Positions 23,200 to 34,990 of a DNA stretch of 64,000 nucleotides are shown here, piece by piece (position 1 is the first letter of the stretch; each line of letters opens with the position of its first letter). The position numbers and the translations under genes were made by a program. This stretch comes from Delphinapterus leucas. Lineage: Eukaryota > Chordata > Mammalia > Artiodactyla > Monodontidae. The notes under the pieces were generated by a model. It did not search any database. It was not told where the DNA came from and saw nothing but the letters and a program-made list of their open reading frames with translations. Location: assembly GCF_002288925.2 (NCBI RefSeq), contig NW_022098008.1, positions 3,294,889 to 3,358,888 of the forward strand, in the 5' to 3' direction.

Positions 23200-25912
23200 G
23201 CCCACCTCACTACAAATAATTTCATTTCTTTTTATGGTTGAGTAATATTCCATTGAATATATGTGTCACATCTTCTTTATCCATTCATCTGCTGATGGAA
23301 ACTTAGGTTGCTTCCATGTCCTGGCTATTGTAAATAGAGCTGAAATGAACAGTGTGGTACATGACTCTTTTTCAATTATGGTTTTCTCAGGGTATATGCC
23401 CAGTCATGGGATTGCTAGGTCATATGGTAACTCTATTTGTAGTTTTTTAAGGAACCTCCATATTGTTCTCCATAGTGGCTGTACCAATTCACATTCCCAC
23501 CAACAGTGCAAGAGGGTTCCCTTTTCTCCACATCCTCCCCAGGATTTATTGTTTGTAGATATTTTGATGATGGCCATTCTGACTGGTGTGAGGTGATAGC
23601 TTATTGTAGTTTTGATTTGCATTTATCTAATGATTAATGATGTTGAGCATTCCTTCATGCGTTTGTTGGCAATCTGAACATCTTCTTTAGAGAAATGCCT
23701 ATTTAGATCTTCTGCCCATTTTTGGATTGTTTTTTGTTGTTGTTGTTTGTTTGATATTGTGCTGCATGAGCTGCTTGTATATTTTGGAGATTAACCCTTT
23801 GTCAGTTGTTTCGTTTGCAAATATTTCCTCCCATTCTGAGGGTTGTCTTTTTGTCTTGCTTATGGTTTCGATTGCTGTTCAAAAGCTTTTAAGTTTCATT
23901 AGGTCCCATTTGTCTATTTTTGTTTTTATTTCCATTTCTCTAGGAGGAGGATCAAAAAGGATCTTGCTATGATTTATGTCATAGAGTGTGCTGCTTATGT
24001 TTTCCTCTAAGAGGTTTATAGTGTCTGGCCTTACATTTAGGTCTTTAATCCATTTAGAGTTTATTTTTGTGTACGGTGTTAAGGAGTGGTCTAATTTCAT
24101 TTTTTCATGTGTAGCTGTCCAGTTTTCCCAGCACCACTTATTGAAGAGGCTGCCTTTTCTCCACTGTATACTCTTGCCTCATTTATCAAAGATAAGGTGA
24201 CCATAGGTGAGTGGGTTTATCTCTGGACTTTCAATCCTGTTCCATTGATCTCTATTTCTGTTTTTGTGCCAGTACCATACTGTCTTGATTATTGTAGCTT
24301 TGTAGTATAGTCTGAAAACAGGGAGCCTGATTCCTCCAGCTCTGTTTTTCTTTCTCAAGATTTCTTTGGCTATTTGGGGTCTTTTGTGTTTCCATACGAA
24401 TTGTGAATTTTTTTGTTCTAGTTCTGTGAAAAATACCATTAGTAGTTTGATAGGGATTGCATTGAATCTGTAGATTTCTTTGGGTAGTATAGCCAATTTC
24501 ACAATGTTGATTCTTCCAATCCAAGAACTGTTTATATAATCTTTAATTTCTTTCATCAGTGTCTTATATTTTTTCTGCATACAGCTCTTTTGTCTCCATA
24601 GGTAGGTTTATTTCTGGGTATTTTATTCTTTTAGTTTGTCCATTTCTTCCAGGTTGCCCATTTTATTGGCATATAGTTGCTTGTACTAATCTCTCATGAT
24701 CCTTTGTATTTCTGCAGTGTCAGTTTTTACTTCCCTTTGATCATTTCTAATTCTATTGATTTGAGTCTTCTTCCTTTTTTTCTTGATGAGTCTGGCTAAT
24801 GGTTTATCAACTTTGTTTATTTTCTCAAAGAAACAGCTTTCAGTTTTATTGATCTTTGCTAACATTTTTTTTATTTTTCATTTATTTCTGATCTGATCTT
24901 TATGATTTATTTTTCTTCTAACTTTGTGTTTTTTTTCACTCTTCTTTCTCTAATTGCTTTAAGTGTAAGTTTAGGTTGTTTATTTGAGATGTTTCTTGTT
25001 TCTTGAGGTAGTATTGTATTGCTCTAAACTTCCCTATTAGAACTGCTTTTGCTGCATCTCATAGGTTTGGGGCCATCATGTTTTCATTGTCAATTGCTTC
25101 TAGGTATTTTTTGATTTCCTCCTTGATTTCTTCAGTGATCTCTTGGTTATTTAGTAGCATATTGTTTACCTCCATATGGTTGTATTTTTTACAGTTTTTT
25201 TCCTGTAATTGATATGTAGTCTCATAGTGTTGTGATAATAAAAGATACTTGATATGATTTCAATTTTCTTAAATTTACCAAGTCTTGATTTGTGACTCAA
25301 GAAATGATCTATCCTTGAGAATATTCCATGAGCACTTGAGAAGGAAGTGTATTCTGTTGTGTTTGGATGGAAGGTCCTGTAAATATCAATTAAGTCCATC
25401 TTATTTAATGTATCATTTAAAGCTTGTGTTTCCTTATTTATTTTCATTTTTGATGATCTGTCCATTGGTGACAGTCGGGTGTTAAAGTCCCCTACTAAGA
25501 TTGTGTTACTGTAAATTTCACCTTTTATAGCTATTAGCATTTGCCTTATGTATTGAGGTGCTCTTAAGTTGGGTGCATAAATATTTACAATTGTTATATC
25601 TTCTTCTTGGATTGACCCCTTGATCATTATGTAGTGTCCTTCTTTTTCTCTTGCTATAGTCTTTATTTTAAAGTCTATTTTATCTGATATGAGAATTGCT
25701 ACTCCAGCTTTCTTTTGATTTCTATTTACATGGAATATCTTTTTACATCCCCTCAGTTTTAGTCTGTATGTTTCCCTAGGTCTAAAGTGGGTCTTTGTAG
25801 ACAGCGTATATACAAGTCTTGTTTTTGTATCCTTTCAGCCAGTCTATGTCTTTTTGTTGGAGCATTTAATATATTTACATTTAAGGTCGTTATCGATATG
25901 TATGTTCCTATT
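23200..25912 (-). pseudogene. L1 ORF2 remnant (endonuclease + C-terminus, RT deleted)
   Basis: ORF2 normally encodes an endonuclease, a reverse transcriptase and a Cys-rich C-terminus that copy L1 RNA into the genome. Here the endonuclease part is readable at 25166-25627 and upstream to about 25912. It has GDFNT and the SSAHG...SRIDH block, but the catalytic SDH motif reads YYH, so its Asp is lost. An apparent 2-nt loss near 25796 shifts the frame at the QETH catalytic Glu. Sequence just upstream of the RT (to about 24640) joins directly to sequence downstream of it (24580 and lower, with [24 protein letters not shown]). The FADD-bearing RT palm is therefore absent. In the C-terminal zinc-knuckle-like motif (23404-23622) the first Cys is Ser. 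Confidence 0.88.
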
Positions 25913-25973
25913 ACTTTTTTTAACTGTTTTGGGTTTGTTATTGTAGGTGTTTTCCTTCTCTTGTGTTTCTTAC

Positions 25974-26846
25974 CTAGAGAAGTTCCTTTAGCATTTGTTG
26001 TAAAGCTGGTTTGGTGGTGCTGAATTCTCTTAGCTTTTGCTTGTCTGTAAAGGTTTTAATTTCTCTGTGAAATCTGAATGATATCCTTGCTGGGTAGAGT
26101 AATCTTGGTTGTAGCTTTTTCCCTTTCATCACTTTAAATATGTCCTGCCACTCCCTTCTGGCTTGCAGTATTTCTGCTGAAAGATCAGCTATTAACCTTA
26201 TGTGGATTATCTTGCACATTATTAGTTACTTTTCCCTTGCTGCTTTTAATATATTTAATTTTTGATAGTTTGATTAATATGTGTCTTGGCATATTTCTCC
26301 TTGGATTTATCCTTTATGGGACTCTCTGCTCTTCCTGCACTTGACTGGCTATTTCCTTTCCTATATTAGGGAAGTTTTCAACTATGATCTCTTCAAATAT
26401 TTTCTCAGTCCCTTTTTTTCTCTTCTTCTGTGACCCCTATAATTTGAATGTTGGCACATTTAATGTTATCCCAGAGGTCTCTGAGATGGCCCTTAATTTG
26501 TTTCATTCTTTTTTCTTTATTCTGCTCTGTAAGAGTTATTTCCACTATTTTATCTTCCAGGTGACTTATCCGTTCTTCTGGCTCAGTTATTCTGCTATTG
26601 ATTCCTTCTAGGGAATTTTTAATTTCCTTTATTGTGTCATCATTGTTTGTTTGCTCTTTAGTTCTTCTAGGTCCTTTTTAAATATTTCTTGTATTTTCTC
26701 CATTCTATTTCCAAGACTTTGGATAATCTTTACTATCATTACTCTGGATTCTTTTTCAGGTAGGCTGCTTATTTCCTCTTCACTTGTTTGTTCTGGCGGG
26801 TATTACCTTGCTCTTTCATCTGCTGTGTATTTCTCTGTCTTCTCAT
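25974..26846 (-). pseudogene. L1 ORF1 remnant (RNA-binding chaperone)
   Basis: ORF1p is the trimeric RNA-binding partner of ORF2p in the L1 RNP. A start codon at 26844-26846 on the minus strand is followed by the MRRQRNTQQMKEQ-type N-terminus. The C-terminal domain is readable at 25974-26219 with ADLSAE-LQARREW, LLYPARISF and a terminal REFSTTKPALQQ-LKELL block. An in-frame TAA lies at 26226-26228, just upstream. The span, about 290 codons, is shorter than the usual 300-350, so small deletions are likely in addition to the stops. It is a non-functional remnant inside the large antisense L1. Confidence 0.85.
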
Positions 26847-27515
26847 TTTGCTTAACTTACTGTGTTTGGGGTCTCCTTTTTGCAAGCTGCTGGTTCATAG
26901 GTCCCATTATTTTTGGTGTCTGCTCCCTGTGGGTAATGTTGGTTCAATGTGTTGTATAGGTTTCCTGATGGAAGGGACTGTTTCCTGTGTTCTGGTGGAT
27001 GAGACTGGGTCTTGTCTATCTGGTGGGCAGGACCATGTCCAGTGGTGTGTTTTGGGGTGCCTGTGAACTTATTATGATTTTAGGCAGCCTCTCTGCTAAT
27101 GGGTGGGGTTGTTTTCCTATCTTGCTAGTTGTTTAGCATATGGTGTCCAGCACTGTAACTTGCTGGTCGTTGGATGGAGGTGGGTCTTAATGTTGACATG
27201 GAGATCTCTGGAGAGCTCTTGCCGATTGATATTATGGGGGATCAGAAGGTCTCTGGTGGTCCAATGTCCTGAGCTCAGCTCTCCCACCTCAGAGGCTCAA
27301 GCCTGACACCTGGCTGGGGCATTGTGACCCTTTCAGCCACACGGCCAGGTACACAGCGAGTTTAAGAGCCTTTTGGGAAGTCTGAGTTCTTCTGCCAATG
27401 TTCAGTATGTATTCTTTAGGAGTTGTTCCACATGTAGATATATTTTTGATGTGTTTGTGGGGAGGAAGTTTATCTCCACGTCTTACTCCTCTGCCATCTT
27501 GAAGATCCCCCCGAA

Positions 27516-28093
27516 GCAGGAAACTTTTAAGTATTACTTTACTCATACTTAATATAAAAATAAGGGTTTCAGATTAATCGTCACTGTTTTCCTTTCCAAG
27601 AAAAAAAAAAAAAGGAATTTTGTAGCTTTGATTATTTTTCTGTACAATAAACCGTATTTTCATTGCAGAGTTTCTTCAGTGGTTCACACCCCTTAAATCT
27701 ATATCTGTTAAATACATATCATATTATGTGATATTACCTAGCTATATCTACATTAACCTGAATCCAATGTCAGAAATTACAATCCTGAGATCCTAGTTGT
27801 TCAAGAGTCTTGAATTCTTAGTTCCCCTAAAAAGCACTTTTAGTAGAGTGAATGCACATTAAATGATCCTCAGCTAACTTTACTTTTGCATAAAAAAGAT
27901 ACTTGATCTGTGGTTGATCTATTCAAATCCAGAATTCAGCATTAAACTTATACATGTGCAACTCTGTTTTTTCTCGTGGAGAAAAATTCCAGTGTTGGAA
28001 GTCATCCAAATTGCAGAAATACCAAAGCAGATCAGGGGCTGTTGAATGAGGTAAATCAATAAGTTATGTGTAGACTCTCTGTCTTGCTTCTTG

Positions 28094-28095
<2 letters not shown>
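27516..28095. other. Unique AT-rich sequence
   Basis: Nothing recognised apart from an A-run near 27600-27614. Confidence 0.4.
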
Positions 28096-28138
<43 letters not shown>

Positions 28139-28154
28139 TTATTTATTTATTTAA
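28096..28154. repeat. (AT)n plus (TTTA)n microsatellite
   Basis: Roughly 19 AT units followed by about five TTTA units. The AT run is self-complementary and could extrude a cruciform. Confidence 0.95.
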
Positions 28155-28839
28155 ATTTTACTAACCTTATTTCACACTGGCCAGATGGAGTTTTTTATTG
28201 GTTTTGGTTCTGTTTTTTTGTCTTTCCACAATGGGGCTCAAAAATCTTCAAGTGAAGTCTTGCTGAACAAATGGTTCATATCCTTACTAATGACAAACAT
28301 TCTTATAGAGAAACTATATACTTTAGTTAGAAAATATTCAAATATTTGTATGACAGTAAAATTATGATATTTAAATATGCTGCCCTAAGTTCAGAGTGAA
28401 ATCTATTTAAAATTAAGTATTTTGAAGCACGGAATTTAATAAGGTGCCCCATCCTTCAGACAATTTTATTTCTGTGGTCCCAGTTTGGTTTTTATATTAT
28501 ATATATTATCTACATTAATATTATATATTTTATGTAATTTGTGAATTTGTTCTGTAGAGGTTTAAATGAGAAAGTAGAAGATTTGGTGACATATCTGCAA
28601 TCGTTCCTTTTATTGGCAAACAGCCTGGATTTGCCTTGTGTAAATGGGAACTATCAAATCCAGAAGGATAGTGTCTTACAAGTTCTGATAGAAATATTTT
28701 CCTAATGTGAAATTAATTCTTCAATATTTTAAAAAGTTCTTTACCTGGCCCATTATCCTCATGAAGAAATGGCATACCCCATTTTTTATGCTACCTTAAC
28801 ATGGCCACATGGTGAAATGGACTCTGGCCTGGGATGCAT
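28155..28839. other. Unique AT-rich sequence
   Basis: Nothing recognised. Confidence 0.4.
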
Positions 28840-29080
28840 GGACAATAAAGAGAGCATTGACTAGGATGTCAGAACAACTGAGCTCTAACTGTGCATCCGC
28901 CTACCCCACGTGTATTACCTTGGGCAAGTCCCAGCATCTCTGAGACTCAGCGCTCTCAGCTGCAAAACAATGACAGTACATGTCATGTTCGTTTTAAGAA
29001 TGAGATGGGACCAAGTGTTGACGATTGTTTAGAGATTGTTAAAGGTCCAGATATGCAAGAAGTATGTTGTCATTAGTTGG
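28840..29080 (+). mobile_element. MIR SINE
   Basis: Follows MIR from near its head ('gagcattgactaggatgtcagaacaactgagctctaactgtgc') through 'taccttgggcaagtccc', 'ctgagactcagcgctctcagctgcaaaacaatgacagta' to 'attgttaaaggtccagatatgc'. Nearly full length but old. Confidence 0.75.
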
Positions 29081-30705
29081 TTCTATTTGTGTGCATGATT
29101 TTAACAAGGAAAGGCCAAAGGACAAACTTCTGCCCTGTATGTGGAAGAGGAGGGGGTGTGTGTAAAATCTGGCTGGAAGAGATGGGAACTCAATGACAAC
29201 CTTCTTCAAACTATGCCTCAGGGGCGGATCAAAGTTTTCTTCTGTTGGAAATTGTAAGCATTCTCCCGTTCATCTTTGGGGTGCTTTCCTGTTACAATAG
29301 TGAACTCTCCCACATAAAGGGAATGCCTGCTCTGAGGTATGTTAGCATGTCTGTGCCATTATGTCATTTACATTGACCATATGTTGACAGTATGTATCCA
29401 AGTGTTAGTCTTAGTATAAGAGGGTTATACATCAATAGTTCTGGAAAACGTATAAGTGAATAGGGTTTTCAAAGGACATGCTTCAATGAATGTGCATTCC
29501 TAGAGCTCGTCTATAAAAAGATTTTCAGCACTTGGTCTTAATTTTCTGTTGATTTCTAAGCTCTAGAAAACCACAAAGAGCTCTGTGGACTTCTCCACCA
29601 AGCCAGTTTCAGAGACGTTGAAGTAGCAGTGGATCTTATCCCAAATCAGAATTATATGCAACAAAGGAATAAATAAAGAGAATGGTGCACAGCCCCAAAG
29701 CTTTACACATTTACCTAATACGCTGTTTTGGAATGTCAATGCCCTACTTGTGATCATCAGATATCGTAGGCACTGGCATACACATCACAGCAGAGATTTT
29801 ATTTGTTTACATCTTGCTTATTTTTCTTTTTTTGATTCTTAATACATATCTTTGTGAAGATTTCTTAAGTGTCCAATGGAAAGAAAGATGATTAATTTTT
29901 CACCAGGGCATTGTAAGTACTAAAGTACAACTTGTTTGTTAATTTTTTTAATGCAACTCTTATTTCTATATGCATTTTAGACAATTGACTGATAGATGTG
30001 CTGTGTACCCCATCTGAACAGCAAGACAGTTACCTTCTTTGTCCCAGGAACTTCCGTGTATGCAGGTAAAACTTCTGCTCTTCTGAGATATGAAATGTAA
30101 CCCTGAGCTGGTCTCTGATTCACTTCAGGTAACGGTCATGGAATAAGGTCCTAAAGTCATTTGCAAAAAAGGAAAAATATGTGTGACTCTTCCAATGAGG
30201 CACTTTCGAATCAGTAAAGTGTTAAAATATTCTGTAACCATCATTTCATCTGTAATTCTGTGCTGATTGTCTCTGGCAGGATCTAGCAAGATGCGGAATT
30301 AGCTGATGGAGCCCTGGGTGACCTCTCAGGATGCCTGGGGCAATTTGGCCTTAAAGAGAGCACTCTCACATCATGTAAGTCAATAATACTTTCATAAACA
30401 TTATGCATATAATGAATGAAAAAATAATTAAATCCATCTCTGAGCACAAAGGGGGAACTCACTAACAGTGTATTTTTATAAAAAGTCAACAACTTGCACT
30501 ATCTTATGTTTTGTTAACTCTGATTTTCAGTTGTGATATCAGATTTTCCTCAAGTGTGACACTCTATGTCTCAGTTTCATATCAAACTCTTCTCATTCTC
30601 ACAGATGCTCAGGAGAGTCAGTTCATTACTCCCTTCAAACCAATACACGTCATGAAGACTGAGTACTATTTTGCAATAACAGAAGCCAAATTGTCCTGGA
30701 GTTTT
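29081..30705. other. Unique sequence
   Basis: AT-rich. Frames up to 69 codons, with no repeat or domain recognised. Confidence 0.4.
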
Positions 30706-30842
30706 CATCCTTCCTTCCCTCCCTCCCTCCCTCCCTCCCTCCCTCCCTCCCTCCCTCCCTTCCTTCCTTCCTTCCTTCCTTCCTTCCTTCCTTCCTTCCT
30801 TCTTCCCTTCCTCCTTCCTTCCTTTTTCCTTTCTTTCCCAGG
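30706..30842. repeat. Pyrimidine tract: (CCCT)n then (CCTT)n
   Basis: About 137 bp, nearly all C and T on the plus strand: about ten CCCT units, then about 11 CCTT units, then a degenerate tail. It produces artificial Pro/Ser/Phe-rich (plus) and Glu/Gly/Lys/Arg-rich (minus) frames. It is a candidate for triplex structure. Confidence 0.95.
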
Positions 30843-31912
30843 AATAATCTAAAAAGACCCAAGATAAGAACCAGAGCTAGTCTTTCATGCTAGGCTGCAG
30901 TTGGAGAGGCCAGTGATATTACAGCAAGTACATGTTGACAGCAAAATACAGGTTCAATATTAACTCTACTTAATTAGTCAGTCTTGTAAGATAAAACCTC
31001 CCCATTGAAGAAACAATATTTTGTTTTATTATATTGAATAAGAGTTTCCAGGCCTTTTGCCAAGGAAGTGGCAAAGGTAAAGACTGTATTTGGAAAAGAC
31101 AAAGGATGTTGTTTGCATATAGTGCGCTTCCACGGAACAAAGGGTTTTCTTCTATTTCTGGGGAAATATGTAACCATCACATTTATGAGTCTTAAGACTT
31201 TCCCCTTATATAAGGCAAACATTTAAGTGGTGTTGGATTTAAAATTAAAATGAAAAGAGAAAGAGAGCAATAGAGATAGAGAGACAGTGAGAGAGGTTGA
31301 AGCACTCATTAGAGGCTCTTAAACAGAGAAGAAAAAGCAAATCACTATTTACTCCCTCTCTGATTTATTTACTGGAAAACCAACCTTCAGGAACAAGAAT
31401 ATTTTCATTTATCTTTTGCATTTTATCCATGAATTAATTTAATTTAAAAATCCTGCTTCATTTTCACTGCTAGATGTTTGCTTTTCTGCCCCATAGCAGC
31501 AAGATGCATCACTATTCTGGGATTCACTCTAGCTGTAGGCTATTTTGGTAACAGTCTGTGATGTTAGTAAATAAGGACAGTTTTATTTAGTCATATGGAT
31601 TTTAAGGTCTTCTTAATCTTTCTGTCTTTCTTTTTCTTCATTCTCATCAGTCAAAGAAAGCAGCAGGTATAGCTATTATAGGATACTCTATAATTTTATT
31701 GGTACTTCAAAGACCAAAATGTCTAAGTGTATCCTGGGATGTGTAAATCTCTGTGTTTTATCTTCCATGTTTTACCTTTCCTTTTCTATTTTCTTGGTGG
31801 GTTAAAATAACCATGAATGTGAGCTCCAACTATTTATCTGTATATAACAACTACGTGTAGTAGCAATGAGTAAATAATCTTTCATGACTCTCTTTGTACT
31901 TTTATAGTCAAA

Positions 31913-31913
<1 letters not shown>
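30843..31913. other. Unique sequence
   Basis: Nothing recognised; includes a short GA-rich run near 31245-31300. Confidence 0.4.
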
Positions 31914-31956
<43 letters not shown>

Positions 31957-31964
31957 TGTGTGTT
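31914..31964. repeat. (GT)n microsatellite
   Basis: About 25 GT units with one GTAT interruption near 31950. Confidence 0.95.
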
Positions 31965-33889
31965 ATAACCTAGAATCCTGTTTCCTTGTTACTTTCAAGG
32001 AAATGCTGATGGATTTCATGTATCTCTGCTTGCACAAAACTAATATCTTGACCTGGCTAGTATATTAGAAAATCGCTAACTAGTGATGTTTATGATCTGA
32101 CCTGATGCGAATTAATAAGTTTTGCAGAATTCACATATTTTGAATCCAATAGAGCAAAATTATTAAGAACATGTTCTGGCTCATAAAATTTGGTACTAAT
32201 GGTAGACATAAAGTAGATTGGAAAAAATAAATGAGATTCAAAAATCCATGTTTTATAAAACTTTTATTTGATATAACTATATTAAGGATCTGTCTTTATT
32301 TTGCATCAATCAAAGAAATCCAGGTTAATTTGAAATAGAACAGAAATACATACATTCTATACACTTACATAGCAATTTTCACACAGAAAATTAATATTTC
32401 ATCATCAACTCATGTTCATTTTCTTAAAAATAAATCATTGCTGCATGGAGATGGGCATGATCATGCATGCTTTCTCAGGATTTATTGACTAGGTGTCTCA
32501 GAAAAGGAAGGAGAGGATGGTGCAGGCAGATATACCTTTGGGAAGATGCATCAGATCCCCAGGTCACTCTTGCTGGAGCTTCCCTTGCTCATTTCCCTTT
32601 CATTCTGAGGATTTCTACTCTGAAAAAAAATGACCCTTATTCCATGAAATTTATATGAGTTTTACAGCAAGAAGTGGCCTCTGAGAGGGTTGTTTTTGAG
32701 TCACCCATTCCCGTCCCCAAAACTCTGAGTCCAGTGGCTGGGGCTGGCTGCTAGCACAATTCACAGCCCCATGGAGCTCATGAATAAATCACACAAGGAG
32801 ACATTTTTTTTCAAAGATCACAGCGGCATTATTTTGCTAAATAAATAATCATTATTTCAGAATAATTACACTGTTTGGATGCTCTTAATATGTAAGCCCC
32901 TGAATAAATTATCTTCTACTGTATTCATGCACAATCCCTACTGTAAATCAAACCACAAATGGGGTATCACATTTTAAAAAAATGATTATGAATCAACATA
33001 AATGCGTGAAGCTGTATTACTTTCATAGTTTTAAATCCTTCTTCTAGCAATATGTTGGCCTGTTATTTCAGTAAACGGTATGGAGAAGTGATTCAGATAA
33101 AGGGAGAAATTTTCCACGGTAAAGACATCTATAGAAAAGATACTAGAAATATAACTCTCCACCGTAAGAGCGTTATGTTGTTGTTTTGATTTTTTTCATT
33201 TGTAGCCATATTTTTCTACCTTTAATAATATTGATAATCATTGTGTTTAATTTAACTTTGTTGTTCTTTGGATAACCACCATCCATACAGAGTTATGATT
33301 AAATCCAAATAAAATATTGGGCTTATTTTACAAAATGTATTATTATAAGGTTGGTTCTAGCACAGACCCACAGTAACGCCTGCAAATAATTAAAACATTA
33401 TTCACCTAATTTTTTGTATCCAATTTGTCTACTAATACTTTTGTTACCTCCGAAGGTCCTGGTGATTCAATACCAAATTTGTTTGAGATCTACTGAGCTC
33501 TTAATAGGGACCCCTTTTTTCCGTGTTCCACCCTTTCATTTATTTTAAAAACACAAACATTCAATGTGTTAAAATATACATGAATTATTAATGAACACCA
33601 CAAAGAGAATACATGGAAAACAAACGTACAAACAAATAAATAAAACACCCAGGTAGAACTTGTTATTTAAGTCGTAATTTCAATGTTGGGTCCTACTTTA
33701 TTTCCAAAATTTAAACTTTATTTCTAATCGCCAATACTAAGATAACTTCTGCTGAACATAGGAGCCACCATCATGTCCTGCCACAGCAGGTCAAGAGCCA
33801 ACCAGGCTCCCTGGTTCTACCATTGGCTATAATACTTTAGGAAGACCTATTCAAAAGAGAAATTGTATATCTTCATTATATATATTTCA
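31965..33889. other. Unique AT-rich sequence; possible conserved block
   Basis: No repeat recognised. The stretch 32815-32975 is repeat-free and rich in AT homeodomain-like words (ataatcatta, gaataattac), the appearance of some conserved non-coding elements. That is only an impression. Confidence 0.3.
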
Positions 33890-34350
33890 AACTCTCTAAA
33901 GGATTTCTATTCTATTCATTAGAATCTGAGCTCTTTAACCAACCTTGTCTACAACGTGCTGGGCCCTGGGCCACCTCTGACCGTCTTCTTTTACTCCCTG
34001 TTCACTTAGCAGCATTCTTACCCTCACTGACTTATGATTCATCTTGTCTTCAGTGGCCTTTACTCTTTTTTTTTCTTTTTTTTAATTGAAGTATATTTGA
34101 TTTACAATGCTGTGCCAATCTCTGCTGTACAGCAAAGTGACTCAGTTATACACATAGAGACATTATTTTTTTAAAATATTCTTTTCCATTATGGTTCATC
34201 CCGGTGGCCTTTGCTCTTGCTGATTCTCCATTTCTCCATCTGGAAAGCTGTGACTTCTTCCTGCTCATCATTCAAGTTTCTGCTTAAATATATCTTTCTT
34301 AGACAAGTCCCTGATCTCTCCTCAATGTCATTCTCAGAAGAAACCACTGT
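33890..34350 (+). mobile_element. L2 LINE fragment split by an L1 stub
   Basis: The left part, 'gggccacctctgaccgtctt' to 'cagtggccttt', and the right part, 'ggtggcctttgctcttgctg' to 'catcattcaagtttctgctt' and 'gacaagtccctgatctctcc', are consecutive segments of L2 in the same orientation. They are separated by the L1 insertion at 34068-34203. Confidence 0.6.
34053..34218 (-). mobile_element. L1 stub nested in L2, with target-site duplication
   Basis: Antisense poly(A) (T-rich) begins at 34068, followed by the reverse L1 3' end ('aattgaagtatatttgattt', 'tgctgtacagcaaagtgact') to about 34203. It is flanked by gtggcctttactctt (34053-34067) and gtggcctttgctctt (34204-34218), a 15-bp target duplication with one mismatch. 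Confidence 0.85.
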
Positions 34351-34359
34351 AAGTGTGTT

Positions 34360-34990
34360 TTAGAGATGGTTTCCAGACTTTTCTTATAAATTTATATACA
34401 AATGTATGTGTAAATGCAAAGGTTTCTTTGCATGCTAATGCATGCATAGGTTTCTTTTTTAACTCAGTATTTACTATTTCACAAGAAATCTTTTGTAATT
34501 TTGTTTTCTCATTTTAGAAATTATCTTGGAGATTTTTTCATCTTGGCACATACAGTTGTATCTACTTTTTCTCTTTTTAGATGCTAAATAGTATGTTTCA
34601 GTCTTTTTCTTCTTCTTCTTCCTTTTTTTATAAACTAAATTTTTTAAAGAACTGGCTGACGGATCGGGAATGAGAGTTGAAATGGATAACTCAAAGATAA
34701 CACCCAGATTCATCACCTGTGAAACAGCTCATTGAATCTTTCTTGTTTCAGAGGCCATTCTCTACATAAATTTTCTTGTACACATGCAACTCTGCCCTAT
34801 GAATGATGTCAAAACATATGCTGCATCCTAAGATATGTGTATTTTTATTTTGAAAATATATTGCCAAATTCACCTCCAAAAACACTGAGCCCTTCTACAC
34901 CATTATCAGCAAAGTAGGAGACCCTTTGATTGACCCTATGCATTAAATTCTAAAACTTAGCCAATTTCATGGCATGTATGGCCCTTTTCT
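34360..34990 (-). mobile_element. Old antisense LINE-like repeat
   Basis: The segments 'aaattatcttggagattttttcatcttggcacatacagttgtatctac', 'gatgctaaatagtatgtttc' and 'atattgccaaattcacctccaaaaa' fall in the order of a common old mammalian LINE read in reverse. Related in layout to 10060-10400. Family not fixed. Confidence 0.42.

Larger units (their letters stand above)
22741..27515 (-). mobile_element. Large antisense L1 lacking the RT core
   Basis: It starts with T-rich antisense poly(A) at 22739-22752. Going leftward to rightward it then shows the 3' UTR (about 22753-23200), ORF2 C-terminus, an internal junction near 24628-24640, ORF2 N-terminus, ORF1 (25974-26846) and 5' UTR-like sequence to about 27515 (reverse 'gatcttcaagatggcagagg'). 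The order matches cetartiodactyl L1. Total length is about 4.8 kb, short of the 6 kb or more expected. No target-site duplication was found by eye. Many frameshifts and stops show it is dead. Confidence 0.93.

Noticed and set aside
22741..27515. Whether the missing RT segment is an assembly gap
   Set aside because: There are no Ns and the junction joins colinear L1 parts cleanly, so a real deletion is the simpler reading. Misassembly cannot be excluded from sequence alone.
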